A stretch of 64,000 bases of DNA. Origin: Candidatus Nitrosopelagicus sp. Its GTDB lineage: Archaea; Thermoproteota; Nitrososphaeria; Nitrososphaerales; Nitrosopumilaceae. Shown here in pieces: positions 1 through 8,800 of the stretch. The stretch's first letter is position 1. Every line of letters starts with the position of its first letter. The notes below the pieces were generated by a model that ran no database searches, was not told the origin of the DNA, and worked only from the letters and a program-made list of their open reading frames with translations. The DNA lies in contig JAOMCQ010000002.1 of NCBI GenBank assembly GCA_028345095.1, forward strand, positions 33,439 through 97,438, read 5' to 3'. The position numbers and the translations under genes are program-made.

Positions 1-805
1 TGACAATTTTTTCTAGTGATTCTCGTCGTATGCATCTATACATGCAACCAACATCAGTTAGCTCAACAACACCTAAATGCTGAATTGAAAAAAATTTTAA
101 TTGTATTAATTTTGCTAGAAAATAATTTCCCCAAACATAAAATGTAGAGTTCTGATTACCCTTTTCAGATAAAACCTGAATTTGTCTAGTACCAATAACC
201 ATATGACAATTATTTAGATATGGAATCATTTTTTCTAAGTCATCACCACTAAAAGTTCCATCACATTCTGAGAAAACAATAATATTTGCATTTGAATTTA
301 AAGATTCTTTCATTCCAACAACACATGAATGAGCAAAACCTTTGTTCTCTTTTTTTTCTATTACCTGTGCACCACAAGATTTTGCAATTTCAACAGTTTT
401 ATCAGAACTATGATTGTCCACAATCAAAATATTTGTTACAAATTTCTGATTTTTATAATCATTAATTACTTTCTCAACAATTTGTTCTTCATTAAATGTT
501 GGAATGATAACAAAGATTTTTGGTTCTGAAATTGTATTAGAACTTAAATAATGTAATTTAGGATCAGTTTTATAGAATTTTCTTCTAAAAATGAAAATTA
601 ATGTACTAGAAATCCAAATTGAATCTAAAAGAAGTATCCATTTAAGATACGTTGAAAAATAAACATTTTCAGCAAAAGTAGAACCAACCATCAAAGTTTG
701 TACGCCTTCAACGATGAAGAAATACAAATTTGTTATAGCCCAACTTGCATTAATTATTATTAATGCAAAAAATGAAAGAACGATCAGTGCATAAATTAAT
801 CCCAT
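1..805 (-). CDS. Family 2 glycosyltransferase, 3' end cut by window edge
   Basis: A continuous reverse frame from an ATG at 805 runs off the left edge, so the C-terminus is missing. The first 60 or so residues hold two hydrophobic segments (near residues 3-25 and 45-65). A GT-A domain follows, with the start motif VIIPTFNEE, then LIVDNHSSD and an acidic ECDGTFSGDD motif in the place of the nucleotide-sugar/metal-binding DxD. It probably transfers a sugar from a nucleotide or lipid donor at the membrane during surface-glycan assembly. It is divergent from the CDP-sugar operon that starts at 865, and the two share a promoter region of about 60 nt. The acceptor and donor cannot be read from the sequence. 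Confidence 0.85.
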   Translation of the reverse strand, partial: MGLIYALIVLSFFALIIINASWAITNLYFFIVEGVQTLMVGSTFAENVYFSTYLKWILLLDSIWISSTLIFIFRRKFYKTDPKLHYLSSNTISEPKIFVIIPTFNEEQIVEKVINDYKNQKFVTNILIVDNHSSDKTVEIAKSCGAQVIEKKENKGFAHSCVVGMKESLNSNANIIVFSECDGTFSGDDLEKMIPYLNNCHMVIGTRQIQVLSEKGNQNSTFYVWGNYFLAKLIQLKFFSIQHLGVVELTDVGCMYRCIRRESLEKIV

Positions 806-864
806 GATTCAAAATTGATGAAGTGGTAATACTTATGACTTGGGATCAACGGATATAAATAAAA

Positions 865-1569
865 ATGAAATGTGTTATTTTAGCTGGCGGTTATGGAACC
901 AGAATTTCTGAAGAGTCAAATTTAAAGCCAAAACCTATGATCGAGATAGGTAAAAAACCGATTTTATGGCATATAATGAAAATTTACTCATATCATAAAA
1001 TTGATGATTTCGTAATTTGTGGAGGATACAAAGGTGAGATGATCAAAGATTATTTTGAAAAATCAGATTTTTCACCACTAAATATTGAAGTCATTGATAC
1101 AGGATTAGATACTATGACCGGTGGTAGACTAAAAAGAATTCAAGACAAAATTGATGATACTTTTTGTTTAACTTATGGAGATGGAGTTAGTAATATCAAC
1201 ATATCAAATTTAATATCATTTCATAAAGAAAAAAAATCCATAGGGACATTAACAGCAATTCATCCACCAGAAAGATATGGTGTTTTGAATCTATCAGAAG
1301 ATAACGTAATAGAATTTCATGAGAAACATAGAGGAGAATCCTCTTGGATTAATGGTGGATTTTTTGTGTTTGAACCAACAATTTTTGATTATTTATCTGA
1401 TGGAGATGCAACTATTTTAGAAAGAACACCGCTAGAAAATTTAGCAAAAGATAAAAAATTAACTGCGTTTAAACATAATGGATTTTGGCAATCTATGGAT
1501 ACATTGAGAGAGAAAGAGTTGTTAGAAAAGTTATGGGATTCAAAAAAAGCACCTTGGAAAATTTGGTAA
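865..1569 (+). CDS. rfbF: Glucose-1-phosphate cytidylyltransferase
   Basis: A 234-residue nucleotidyltransferase that would make CDP-glucose from CTP and glucose 1-phosphate, the first step of CDP-deoxysugar synthesis. The N-terminus carries the nucleotide-binding signature LAGGYGTRISEES, followed by KPKPMIEIG. YGDGVSN, near residue 110, is the metal-binding Asp motif of the family, and GGFFVFEP and the WQSMDTLREKELLE ending are also typical. The length is close to bacterial RfbF/AscA (about 257). It is the first gene of a run in which the next enzyme, 13 nt downstream, uses its product. Identity is secure from motifs and context; CTP preference is inferred from the pathway partners. Confidence 0.93.
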   Translation: MKCVILAGGYGTRISEESNLKPKPMIEIGKKPILWHIMKIYSYHKIDDFVICGGYKGEMIKDYFEKSDFSPLNIEVIDTGLDTMTGGRLKRIQDKIDDTFCLTYGDGVSNINISNLISFHKEKKSIGTLTAIHPPERYGVLNLSEDNVIEFHEKHRGESSWINGGFFVFEPTIFDYLSDGDATILERTPLENLAKDKKLTAFKHNGFWQSMDTLREKELLEKLWDSKKAPWKIW

Positions 1570-1582
1570 ATGTGAATGAAAA

Positions 1583-2680
1583 ATGTTTAATGAAATTTAT
1601 AAAGATAAAACTGTTCTTGTGACTGGACATACAGGATTTCAAGGAGGATGGTTATCATTATGGTTAAGAAAATTAGGTGCTAATGTTATCGGGTATTCAC
1701 TAGAACCACCAACAGAATTATCATTTTTCGAAAGTGTTGAATTAAAAAACGATATTGAACATGTAATTGGAGATATACGCGATCAAGAGAAATTGAAACA
1801 AATTATAACTAAATACAAACCTGAAATTATTTTTCATTTAGCAGCACAATCGTTAGTTAGGAAATCCTATAAAGAACCTACTGAGACATTTGAAACGAAT
1901 ATTTTAGGTACAGTAAATATTTTGGAAATTATTAGAAAAGCAGAATATGTTAAAACCGGGATGATCATGACTAGTGATAAATGTTATGACAACAAGGATA
2001 ACAAAAAACCACATATTGAAATTGATCCTATGGGAGGTTTTGATCCATATAGCGCGAGCAAAGGAGCAACAGAATTAGTTACATCATCTTATAGAAATTC
2101 ATTTTTTAAAAATGAAAAATTAATTAGAGGAATTGCTACAGCGCGTGCCGGAAATGTGATTGGTGGAGGAGATTGGTCTGAAGATAGAATTATTCCAGAT
2201 TCCATAAAGAGATTATCAGATAATGACGACATATTGATAAGAAATCCTGAATCAAAAAGACCTTGGCAATATGTATTAGAATCAATATCCGGAATACTTT
2301 GGTTAACAGCAAAATTATATCAAGAACCAACTAAATTCGATCAAGGATGGAACTTTGGACCAGAATCATATGAAAACACTTTGACAGTTAAAGAATTAGT
2401 TACAAAAATTATTCGAGAATGGGATTCAAAAAATACTTACAAAATTGATAAAAAGGACACCAAATTGCATGAATCAGATATACTACTTTTAGATTCATCT
2501 AAAGCCAAAAATGAATTAGGATGGAAAAATGTTTTAAAAATTGACGAAGTAATTTCAGAAACTATTTCCTGGTACAAAGCTCATAAAAATGGAAGAGAGA
2601 ATATGAAAGAATTTTCACTAAAACAAATTGAAAAATATAGTATCAAAGCAGCAGAAGATAATTTAATCTGGACAAATTAG
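1583..2680 (+). CDS. rfbG: CDP-glucose 4,6-dehydratase
   Basis: A 365-residue short-chain dehydrogenase/reductase of the extended type. It shows the Rossmann motif GHTGFQGGWL near residue 15, FHLAAQSLVRKSY, the TSDKCYD segment and the catalytic YSASK tetrad portion near residue 158. The phrase GFDPYSASKGATELV is characteristic of CDP-glucose 4,6-dehydratases (RfbG/AscB/DdhB), which convert CDP-glucose to CDP-4-keto-6-deoxyglucose with bound NAD. It lies between the cytidylyltransferase and the C3 dehydratase with short gaps (13 and 8 nt), so the three are surely co-transcribed. Full length with all family motifs. Confidence 0.94.
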   Translation: MFNEIYKDKTVLVTGHTGFQGGWLSLWLRKLGANVIGYSLEPPTELSFFESVELKNDIEHVIGDIRDQEKLKQIITKYKPEIIFHLAAQSLVRKSYKEPTETFETNILGTVNILEIIRKAEYVKTGMIMTSDKCYDNKDNKKPHIEIDPMGGFDPYSASKGATELVTSSYRNSFFKNEKLIRGIATARAGNVIGGGDWSEDRIIPDSIKRLSDNDDILIRNPESKRPWQYVLESISGILWLTAKLYQEPTKFDQGWNFGPESYENTLTVKELVTKIIREWDSKNTYKIDKKDTKLHESDILLLDSSKAKNELGWKNVLKIDEVISETISWYKAHKNGRENMKEFSLKQIEKYSIKAAEDNLIWTN

Positions 2681-2688
2681 AGTATAAA

Positions 2689-3894
2689 ATGACAGAAAAT
2701 TCTGAAATTGAGAGAGTTCCTTATGGATTAGCAGTTCACGATCATGAAGAAGAAGAAGCAGTTTTGGAAGTAATAAAAAACCATAAAACGATAATGGGAG
2801 AAAAAGTTAAAAAATTTGAAGAAAATATTGCATCTTTATTTGGAAAACAATTTGGAACTATGGTTAATTCAGGTTCTTCTGCAAATTTATTAGCATTTGA
2901 AATTTTAGATGTCCCAAAAGATTCAGAAGTAATAACACCAATACTTACATTTGCAACAACACTTTCACCAATTATTAAAAAAGGATTAATTCCTGTTTTT
3001 GTTGATGTAGAACCTAATACCTACATTGTGAATGTAGATGAAATAGAACAAGCGATTACAAACAAAACTTGTGCATTAATGATACCATCATTACTAGGTA
3101 ATATTCCGGATTTAGTTCGATTAAGAAAGATTGCAGATGATAATGATCTTATTTTCATTGAGGATTCTGCGGATACACTAGGAGCTACATTTAATCAAAT
3201 TCCTACAGGAAAATTTTCAGATATATCAACTACTAGTTTCTATGGATCGCATATTATTACTGCAGCTGGAGAAGGAGGAATGATATGTAGCAATAATGAA
3301 AAATGGAATGAAAAATGTAAGATCCTACGAGGATGGGGAAGAACATCTGCAATCAATGAATCAGAAAAATTAGAAGATCGATTTAGTACAAAATTAGATG
3401 ATATTCCATATGATTCAAAATTTATCTTTGAAGAAATGGGATATAATTTTCTACCAAGTGAAATTAGTGCAGCATTTGGATTAGTACAATTAAAAAAATT
3501 AAAAATATTTGCGGAAATTCGTAAGAAAAATTTTAATGAATTAAACTCATTTTTTAGTTCTATTGATTTTTTTGAAACTCCAAAACAATTATCAAATGTA
3601 GAAACTTCGTGGTTAGCATTTCCTTTAACTATTACATCAAATGCACCATTTACAAGATTAGAAATTGTTAAACATTTGGAATCATATGGAATTCAAACTA
3701 GACCTGTATTTTCAGGAAATATTTTAAGACAACCAGGTTTTAAAAATATTAAATATAAAGATCTGGGAAAAGAATACAAAGTTGCAAATAATATAATGAA
3801 AAATTCATTTCTAATTGGCTGCAATCATGGACTTGATGAACGACATATGAATAGAATAAAGATGGCATTTACATCTTTTTTAGAGAATAAATAG
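2689..3894 (+). CDS. rfbH: CDP-4-keto-6-deoxyglucose C3 dehydratase (DegT/AHBA family, His variant)
   Basis: A 401-residue PLP/PMP enzyme of the DegT/DnrJ/EryC1 fold. At the position where aminotransferases carry the PLP lysine this protein has His188 (SFYGSHIITAAGEGG), the mark of sugar 3-dehydratases such as RfbH/AscC (E1) and ColD. The C-terminal half (FSGNILRQPGF, later NHGLDERHMNRI) follows E1. The Cys cluster that binds the [2Fe-2S] centre in E1, just after the RxWGR segment, is absent: this protein reads RGWGRTSAINESEK with no Cys. No E3 (AscD-like) reductase gene is visible nearby. The enzyme may therefore work like ColD, using PMP and an amino donor instead of an iron-sulfur electron chain; that is inference. 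The expected product is CDP-4-keto-3,6-dideoxyglucose. Confidence 0.85.
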   Translation: MTENSEIERVPYGLAVHDHEEEEAVLEVIKNHKTIMGEKVKKFEENIASLFGKQFGTMVNSGSSANLLAFEILDVPKDSEVITPILTFATTLSPIIKKGLIPVFVDVEPNTYIVNVDEIEQAITNKTCALMIPSLLGNIPDLVRLRKIADDNDLIFIEDSADTLGATFNQIPTGKFSDISTTSFYGSHIITAAGEGGMICSNNEKWNEKCKILRGWGRTSAINESEKLEDRFSTKLDDIPYDSKFIFEEMGYNFLPSEISAAFGLVQLKKLKIFAEIRKKNFNELNSFFSSIDFFETPKQLSNVETSWLAFPLTITSNAPFTRLEIVKHLESYGIQTRPVFSGNILRQPGFKNIKYKDLGKEYKVANNIMKNSFLIGCNHGLDERHMNRIKMAFTSFLENK

Positions 3895-3942
3895 AATCAA
3901 TGTATAAAACATCTTTAATAATTTTACATTACAAGTAGTAAT

Positions 3943-5118
3943 ATGAAAAAACTATCAAGAATTGCTTCACGTATTGATGGACAGCCCATGTTTAAACTGC
4001 TGGAAAAAGCACAAAAACTTGAGAAAGAAGGGAAAAAAATTATACATTTTGAGATAGGTGATCCAGATTTTGCCACTCCAAAAAATATTTCAGATGCTGC
4101 AATTAATGCAATTAAAAATGAAAATACACATTATGTAAGTTCGTTTGGTTTAACAGAATTTCGAGAAAAAATATGTGAAGCCACACAAAAATCTAGAGGA
4201 TTTAAACCAGATCTGGATCAAGTACTTATTACTCCTGGAGCAAATATTGCAATATTTTATGCTATTAGTTGTATAGTTAACCCGGGAGAGGAAATAATTG
4301 TTCCAGATCCTGGGTTTCCAACTTATTATTCAACAATCAAGATGTGTGATGCAGTACCTATACGAGTACCTCTACTTGAGTCTAATAATTTTAGAATGAA
4401 TCCTAAAGATATAGAAAATTCCATTACAGAAAAAACAAGAATGATTATAATTAATTCTCCACAAAATCCAACTGGTTCTGTAATGACAGAAGAAGAAATT
4501 AAAATGACGTATGAGATTGCAAAAAAACATGAAATTTTTCTTTACAGTGATGAAATTTATGCCAGAATGATCTATAAAAATTCAGTTTTTAATTCACCGT
4601 CTATTTTTGATAAATGCCAAGAGTATACAATTATTTCAAATGGATTTAGTAAAGCATTTGCCATGACAGGATGGAGATTAGGCGCAGTAATTGGACCATC
4701 ATATATTATTGAAAAAATGAGATTATTACTTGAAACAACATCTTCATGTGTTCCACCATTTATACAAAAAGCTGGAATAGAAGCTATTGAAGGAGAACAA
4801 ACATTACAAAAAAAGATGTATGAAGAATATGAAATTAGAAGAGATCTTATTGTGAATGGAATTAATTCAATTTCAGGATTAAGTTGTGTTGTTCCAGGAG
4901 GAGCATTCTATGTTTTTGTAAATATTAAAAAAACTGGAATGACAAGTGAAGAATTTTGTGATTATATGCTTGAGGATTCAGGTGTTGCCATGCTACCAGG
5001 TACTAGTTTTGGTCAATTTGGAGAAGGATTTGTTAGAATTTGTTATGCAGTAGGACAAAGTGACATTAATGATGCAATGCAAAGGATCAAAATATCAATA
5101 AACAAGTTAAATTTTTAA
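3943..5118 (+). CDS. Class I/II PLP-dependent aminotransferase
   Basis: A 391-residue fold-type I aminotransferase of the AspC/alanine-aminotransferase group. It shows GDPDFATP near residue 43, NSPQNPTGSVM near residue 178, YSDEIYARMIY, and the PLP lysine in NGFSKAFAMTGWRLG near residue 240. The ending GEGFVRICYAVG supplies the carboxylate-binding Arg. Families like this use an amino acid and a 2-oxoacid; free nucleotide-sugar substrates would be unusual. Its place between the C3 dehydratase and the thiamine enzyme is notable. It could supply or recycle pyruvate, alanine or glutamate for its neighbours, but the substrate is not readable. The gap to the next gene is 5 nt, so it is in the operon. 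Confidence 0.85.
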   Translation: MKKLSRIASRIDGQPMFKLLEKAQKLEKEGKKIIHFEIGDPDFATPKNISDAAINAIKNENTHYVSSFGLTEFREKICEATQKSRGFKPDLDQVLITPGANIAIFYAISCIVNPGEEIIVPDPGFPTYYSTIKMCDAVPIRVPLLESNNFRMNPKDIENSITEKTRMIIINSPQNPTGSVMTEEEIKMTYEIAKKHEIFLYSDEIYARMIYKNSVFNSPSIFDKCQEYTIISNGFSKAFAMTGWRLGAVIGPSYIIEKMRLLLETTSSCVPPFIQKAGIEAIEGEQTLQKKMYEEYEIRRDLIVNGINSISGLSCVVPGGAFYVFVNIKKTGMTSEEFCDYMLEDSGVAMLPGTSFGQFGEGFVRICYAVGQSDINDAMQRIKISINKLNF

Positions 5119-5123
5119 CAATT

Positions 5124-6917
5124 ATGCGCGTAGCTGATTTTGTAGCAAAATTCATTTTAGAAGAACTAAATGTTAATCACGTATTTACGTTAACTGGAGC
5201 GGGAATAATGCACTTGACTGATGGATTAGCCTGTAATAAAAAATTAAAAACAATTTGTCCACATCATGAACAAACATCATCTATGGCTCTAGAGGCATAT
5301 TCACGTGCTACTGAAAATATTGGAGTTGGAATATTTACAACAGGTCCAGGAAGTACAAATGCAATTACAGGATTAGCAGGAGCATGGCAAGATTCCGTTC
5401 CATGTCTGTTTATTTCTGGACAAGTAAAGAAATCAGAATCTTCATCACTTTCAGGTGTAAAAAATTTACGTCAATTTGGAGTTCAAGAATTAGACATAAT
5501 TCCAATTGTAAAATCAATAACAAAATATGCTGTAACTGTAACTGAACCTGAAAAAATTAGATTTGAATTAGAAAAAGCAACACATATTGCAAAATCAGGA
5601 AGACCAGGACCAGTATGGATTGAGATTCCAATGGATATTCAAAGTGCACAGATTGACGAAAACTTAGTTGGTTTTGATCTAAAAAATAATGAAATTCCAA
5701 GTACAGATAATGAAAAAATAAAAAAGGTTTTAGAAATAATGAAAAATTCAAAACGTCCTGTGATTATATCAGGACAAGGAGTAAGAATTTCCAAGAGTAT
5801 GAAACAATTGTTAGAATTTGTAAAATTATTAAACATTCCAGTTGTTACACCATATTTAGGAATTGATACAATTAATCATAAGGAAAAATTCTTTATTGGT
5901 AAGGTAGGAGTGAAGGGAGAACGTGCAGCAAATCTTGCAATGCAAAATTCAGATCTAATAATTTCAATAGGTTCCAGTTTACACGTTTCAGTTATTGGTT
6001 ATAACTATAAACAATTTGCAAGAGCTGCAAAAAAAATTGTTGTTGATATAGATGAGATTTCTCACAAAAAAAGGACGATTGATATAGATTTATTCATAAA
6101 AAGTGATGCAAAAGATTTCTTAGATAAATTATTAGAGACATGTAGAAATAATATTCCAAATAATTATCAAGAATGGTTAGAAAAATGTAATGAATGGAAG
6201 AAAAAATATCGTACTTGTCTTCCAGAATACAAAGATGCAAAAGAAAAAATAAATTCTTATTATTTTATTAATAGAGTGTGTGAAAATTCAAAATCTGGTG
6301 ACATATTTGTGGCAGATGCAGGAGGAACATTTTATGCAGTATCTCAAGGAATAGAATTGACTAAACCAAATCAACGATATATTCCATCTAGTGCAATGGC
6401 AACAATGGGATACAGCTTACCAGCAGCAATTGGAATTTCAATTGCAACAAATGAGAGAGTTATTGCATTCACAGGAGATGGTTCATTACAACAAAATATT
6501 CAGGAATTTCAAACCCTAGTAGAATATAATCTTCCTGTAAAATTATTTGTTTTTAATAATGATGGTTATCACTCCATTAGAACATCACAAACAAATTATT
6601 TTGAAAAAAGGTACGTAGGTGAAAGTTCAAAATCTGGAATTTCGTTCCCGGATACCATTAAAGTTGCGGAAGCATATGGTCTCAAAGCATTCAGAGTAAG
6701 TCAATCTAGCGACATAGACAATGTTGTAAAACAAGTTTTAGAATATGATGGTCCAGCCATATGTGATGTAATTACTATCAGAGAACAAGAAATAATACCT
6801 ACAGTTGCATCTAAAGTTAACGAAGATGGAAGTATGTCATCAAGACCATTAGAAGATATGTATCCATTTTTAGATAGAAGTGAATATAAAAATAATCTTT
6901 ACGTAGACGAAGTTTGA
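5124..6917 (+). CDS. Thiamine-diphosphate enzyme, YerE-like (acetolactate synthase superfamily)
   Basis: A 597-residue ThDP enzyme with the usual three domains: an N-terminal PYR domain (catalytic Glu in HHEQTSSMALEAY near residue 50, then TTGPGSTNAI), a central domain, and a C-terminal PP domain with the ThDP/Mg motif GDGS followed about 28 residues later by NND (near residues 450-480). It resembles acetolactate synthase overall, but there is no regulatory small subunit beside it. It sits directly after a CDP-3,6-dideoxyhexulose pathway. YerE of Yersinia, in the same gene order, adds the two-carbon acetyl unit from pyruvate to C4 of that sugar. I therefore favour a branched-sugar synthase. 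Alternatives are a true acetolactate synthase or a 2-oxoacid decarboxylase. Confidence 0.75.
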   Translation: MRVADFVAKFILEELNVNHVFTLTGAGIMHLTDGLACNKKLKTICPHHEQTSSMALEAYSRATENIGVGIFTTGPGSTNAITGLAGAWQDSVPCLFISGQVKKSESSSLSGVKNLRQFGVQELDIIPIVKSITKYAVTVTEPEKIRFELEKATHIAKSGRPGPVWIEIPMDIQSAQIDENLVGFDLKNNEIPSTDNEKIKKVLEIMKNSKRPVIISGQGVRISKSMKQLLEFVKLLNIPVVTPYLGIDTINHKEKFFIGKVGVKGERAANLAMQNSDLIISIGSSLHVSVIGYNYKQFARAAKKIVVDIDEISHKKRTIDIDLFIKSDAKDFLDKLLETCRNNIPNNYQEWLEKCNEWKKKYRTCLPEYKDAKEKINSYYFINRVCENSKSGDIFVADAGGTFYAVSQGIELTKPNQRYIPSSAMATMGYSLPAAIGISIATNERVIAFTGDGSLQQNIQEFQTLVEYNLPVKLFVFNNDGYHSIRTSQTNYFEKRYVGESSKSGISFPDTIKVAEAYGLKAFRVSQSSDIDNVVKQVLEYDGPAICDVITIREQEIIPTVASKVNEDGSMSSRPLEDMYPFLDRSEYKNNLYVDEV

Positions 6918-6921
6918 TTTA

Positions 6922-7833
6922 ATGACAGAAAAAAAGAATAAGGTTGGAATTTTAGGTGGAACCGGTCACATAGGTAAAAATTTAATTTATTATTTTTCAA
7001 AAAATAATAAATATGAATTAAATTTATTTTCACGAGATGTGACAAGTACTAAAAATATTACAAATGAATTTAAGAATATCAATGTAGACAATTATGATAA
7101 ATTAAATTCGTATGAATTAGATACTGTGATCAATTGTGTTGGAATTAGTAACCCAACAAAAATTTTAGATGATAAAATAGATTTTAAAAAAATAACAGAC
7201 AAGTATGATGAACAAGTTTTATTGTATTTAAAAAAATTTTCAGATTCATTATATATCAATATAAGTAGCGGAGCAGTATATGGAGAAAATTTTACAAATA
7301 ATGTAAACGAAAAATCAACGATAACAACAATGCAGGAGATTAATCCGTATGCAGAATCTAAAATTTCTATCGAAAAAAAACATAGAAAATTAAGCGATAA
7401 TAATATAATTGATTTAAGAGTTTTTAATTTTTTTAGTAGATACATAAATCTGAATACAAATTTTTTATTATGTCAGTTAGTAAATGCCATAAAAAATAAA
7501 ACCATATTCATCACAGACAGTAATGATATTACCAGAGATTTTATTCATCCTAGTGATCTTTTTAATTTAATTGAAAAATGTATTAAAAAAAATACAATAA
7601 ATGATGTATTTGATGTTTACAGTAAAAAACCAATTTCAAAGTTTGAGATTATAGATCTATTTGAAAAAAAATATGATTTAGGATTTAAAATTACAAATAA
7701 TATCATAGAAATATCACCTACAGGTGTAAAACAAAATTATTTTTCTTCATCACAAAAAGCAGGAAAAATTGGATATGAGCCAGAATTCACATCTTTTGAA
7801 ACAATTCAGGATGAAATAAAATTTCTTTTATAA
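6922..7833 (+). CDS. NAD(P)-dependent sugar reductase/epimerase (extended SDR, possible YerF-like)
   Basis: A 303-residue extended SDR. The N-terminal Rossmann motif is GILGGTGHIGKNL near residue 10, NISSGAVYGE near residue 112 supplies the catalytic Ser region, and the YxxxK pair appears as YAESK near residue 145. The C-terminal half is unusually rich in Asn, Lys and Ile. It starts 4 nt after the ThDP enzyme, in the slot occupied by the reductase YerF in yersiniose clusters, so reduction of the newly attached acetyl side chain is a reasonable guess. It could equally be a sugar 4-reductase or epimerase. The SDR family is certain; the exact reaction is inferred from position. Confidence 0.75.
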   Translation: MTEKKNKVGILGGTGHIGKNLIYYFSKNNKYELNLFSRDVTSTKNITNEFKNINVDNYDKLNSYELDTVINCVGISNPTKILDDKIDFKKITDKYDEQVLLYLKKFSDSLYINISSGAVYGENFTNNVNEKSTITTMQEINPYAESKISIEKKHRKLSDNNIIDLRVFNFFSRYINLNTNFLLCQLVNAIKNKTIFITDSNDITRDFIHPSDLFNLIEKCIKKNTINDVFDVYSKKPISKFEIIDLFEKKYDLGFKITNNIIEISPTGVKQNYFSSSQKAGKIGYEPEFTSFETIQDEIKFLL

Positions 7834-7892
7834 AAATAATTCATTAGTACATTTTATACGTGAATATATGCTCATTCTATAAAGGGATATAT

Positions 7893-8780
7893 TTGAAAAT
7901 TACAGTAGGAATACCAGCATTTAATGAAGAAAAGAATATTGCCTCAATTCTTGTTAAATTAAAAAAAATTGCAGATAATGTTATTGTCTGTAATGATGGT
8001 TCAACTGATGCAACAGGTACTATAGCTGAAGAATTAGGTGCAACAGTGATCAATCACACAAAGAATCAGGGTTATGGGGCAGGAATACGAAGCATTTTTT
8101 TGAAAGCAAAAGAAGTACAAACGGATGTCTTAATCACATTAGATTCTGATGGTCAACATGATGTTAATGATATAGAGAAGTTGATAGAACCAATTGAGAA
8201 TGGGAAATGTGATTTAGTTATTGGATCAAGATTTTTAGAAGAAAATGTGAAAAATGTCCCAAATTATAGAAAAATTGGAATTAATGTTATTACAAAAGTT
8301 ACGAATGCGACATTAAAAAATAAATTAACGGATTCACAAAGTGGATTTAGAGCATATAATAAAAAAATAATTTCAGAAATTACTCCATCAGAATTAGGAA
8401 TGGGAGTTTCAACAGAAATTTTGATTAAAGCTAGCAATAAAGAGTTCATAATTGGTGAAGTTCCAATTACAGTAAGTTATGAAGGAAATACATCCACACA
8501 TAACCCAGTCTCTCACGGAACATCAGTATTATTCAGCACTTTAAAATTTACATCAATAGAGCATCCATTGAAATTTTATGGAATTCCAGCGGCAATTTTT
8601 TTGATTATAGGAATTACATTTGTGGTATGGTCAATTCAGATTTTTTCAGAAGGTGGACGACTTGTGACAAATATCACACTAATTGGTGCTTCAATGACTA
8701 TTTTAGGAGTAATTTTGAGTATAGCGGCAATACTTCTTTATTCGTTAGTAAGCGTAGTTAGAGAAAATAATTCAAAATAA
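7893..8780 (+). CDS. DPM1-like family 2 glycosyltransferase with C-terminal membrane anchor
   Basis: A GT-A glycosyltransferase of about 295 residues, like polyprenyl-phosphate mannose/glucose synthases: GIPAFNEEKNIASI at the start, VCNDGSTDAT, and DSDGQHD as the metal-binding motif, followed by GSRF and SGFRAYN. Two membrane spans close the protein (near residues 230-285). The reading frame extends up to a GTG at 7860, but the domain begins immediately after the TTG at 7893, so I prefer TTG as the start. It probably loads a sugar onto a polyprenyl phosphate carrier at the inner face of the membrane, supplying membrane-embedded transferases such as the GT-C protein convergent with it at 8801-10447. 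Confidence 0.85.
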   Translation: MKITVGIPAFNEEKNIASILVKLKKIADNVIVCNDGSTDATGTIAEELGATVINHTKNQGYGAGIRSIFLKAKEVQTDVLITLDSDGQHDVNDIEKLIEPIENGKCDLVIGSRFLEENVKNVPNYRKIGINVITKVTNATLKNKLTDSQSGFRAYNKKIISEITPSELGMGVSTEILIKASNKEFIIGEVPITVSYEGNTSTHNPVSHGTSVLFSTLKFTSIEHPLKFYGIPAAIFLIIGITFVVWSIQIFSEGGRLVTNITLIGASMTILGVILSIAAILLYSLVSVVRENNSK

Positions 8781-8800
8781 TTCTTTAAGATTTTTTGAAA

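Noticed and set aside
5124..6917. Plain acetolactate synthase of branched amino-acid synthesis
   Set aside because: No small regulatory subunit or ilv genes nearby, and it sits inside a CDP-sugar operon. Kept as an alternative, not as the call.
7860..7892. GTG start and 11 extra residues for the GT2 gene
   Set aside because: The GT2 domain begins exactly at the TTG at 7893; the extra residues show no conserved character.
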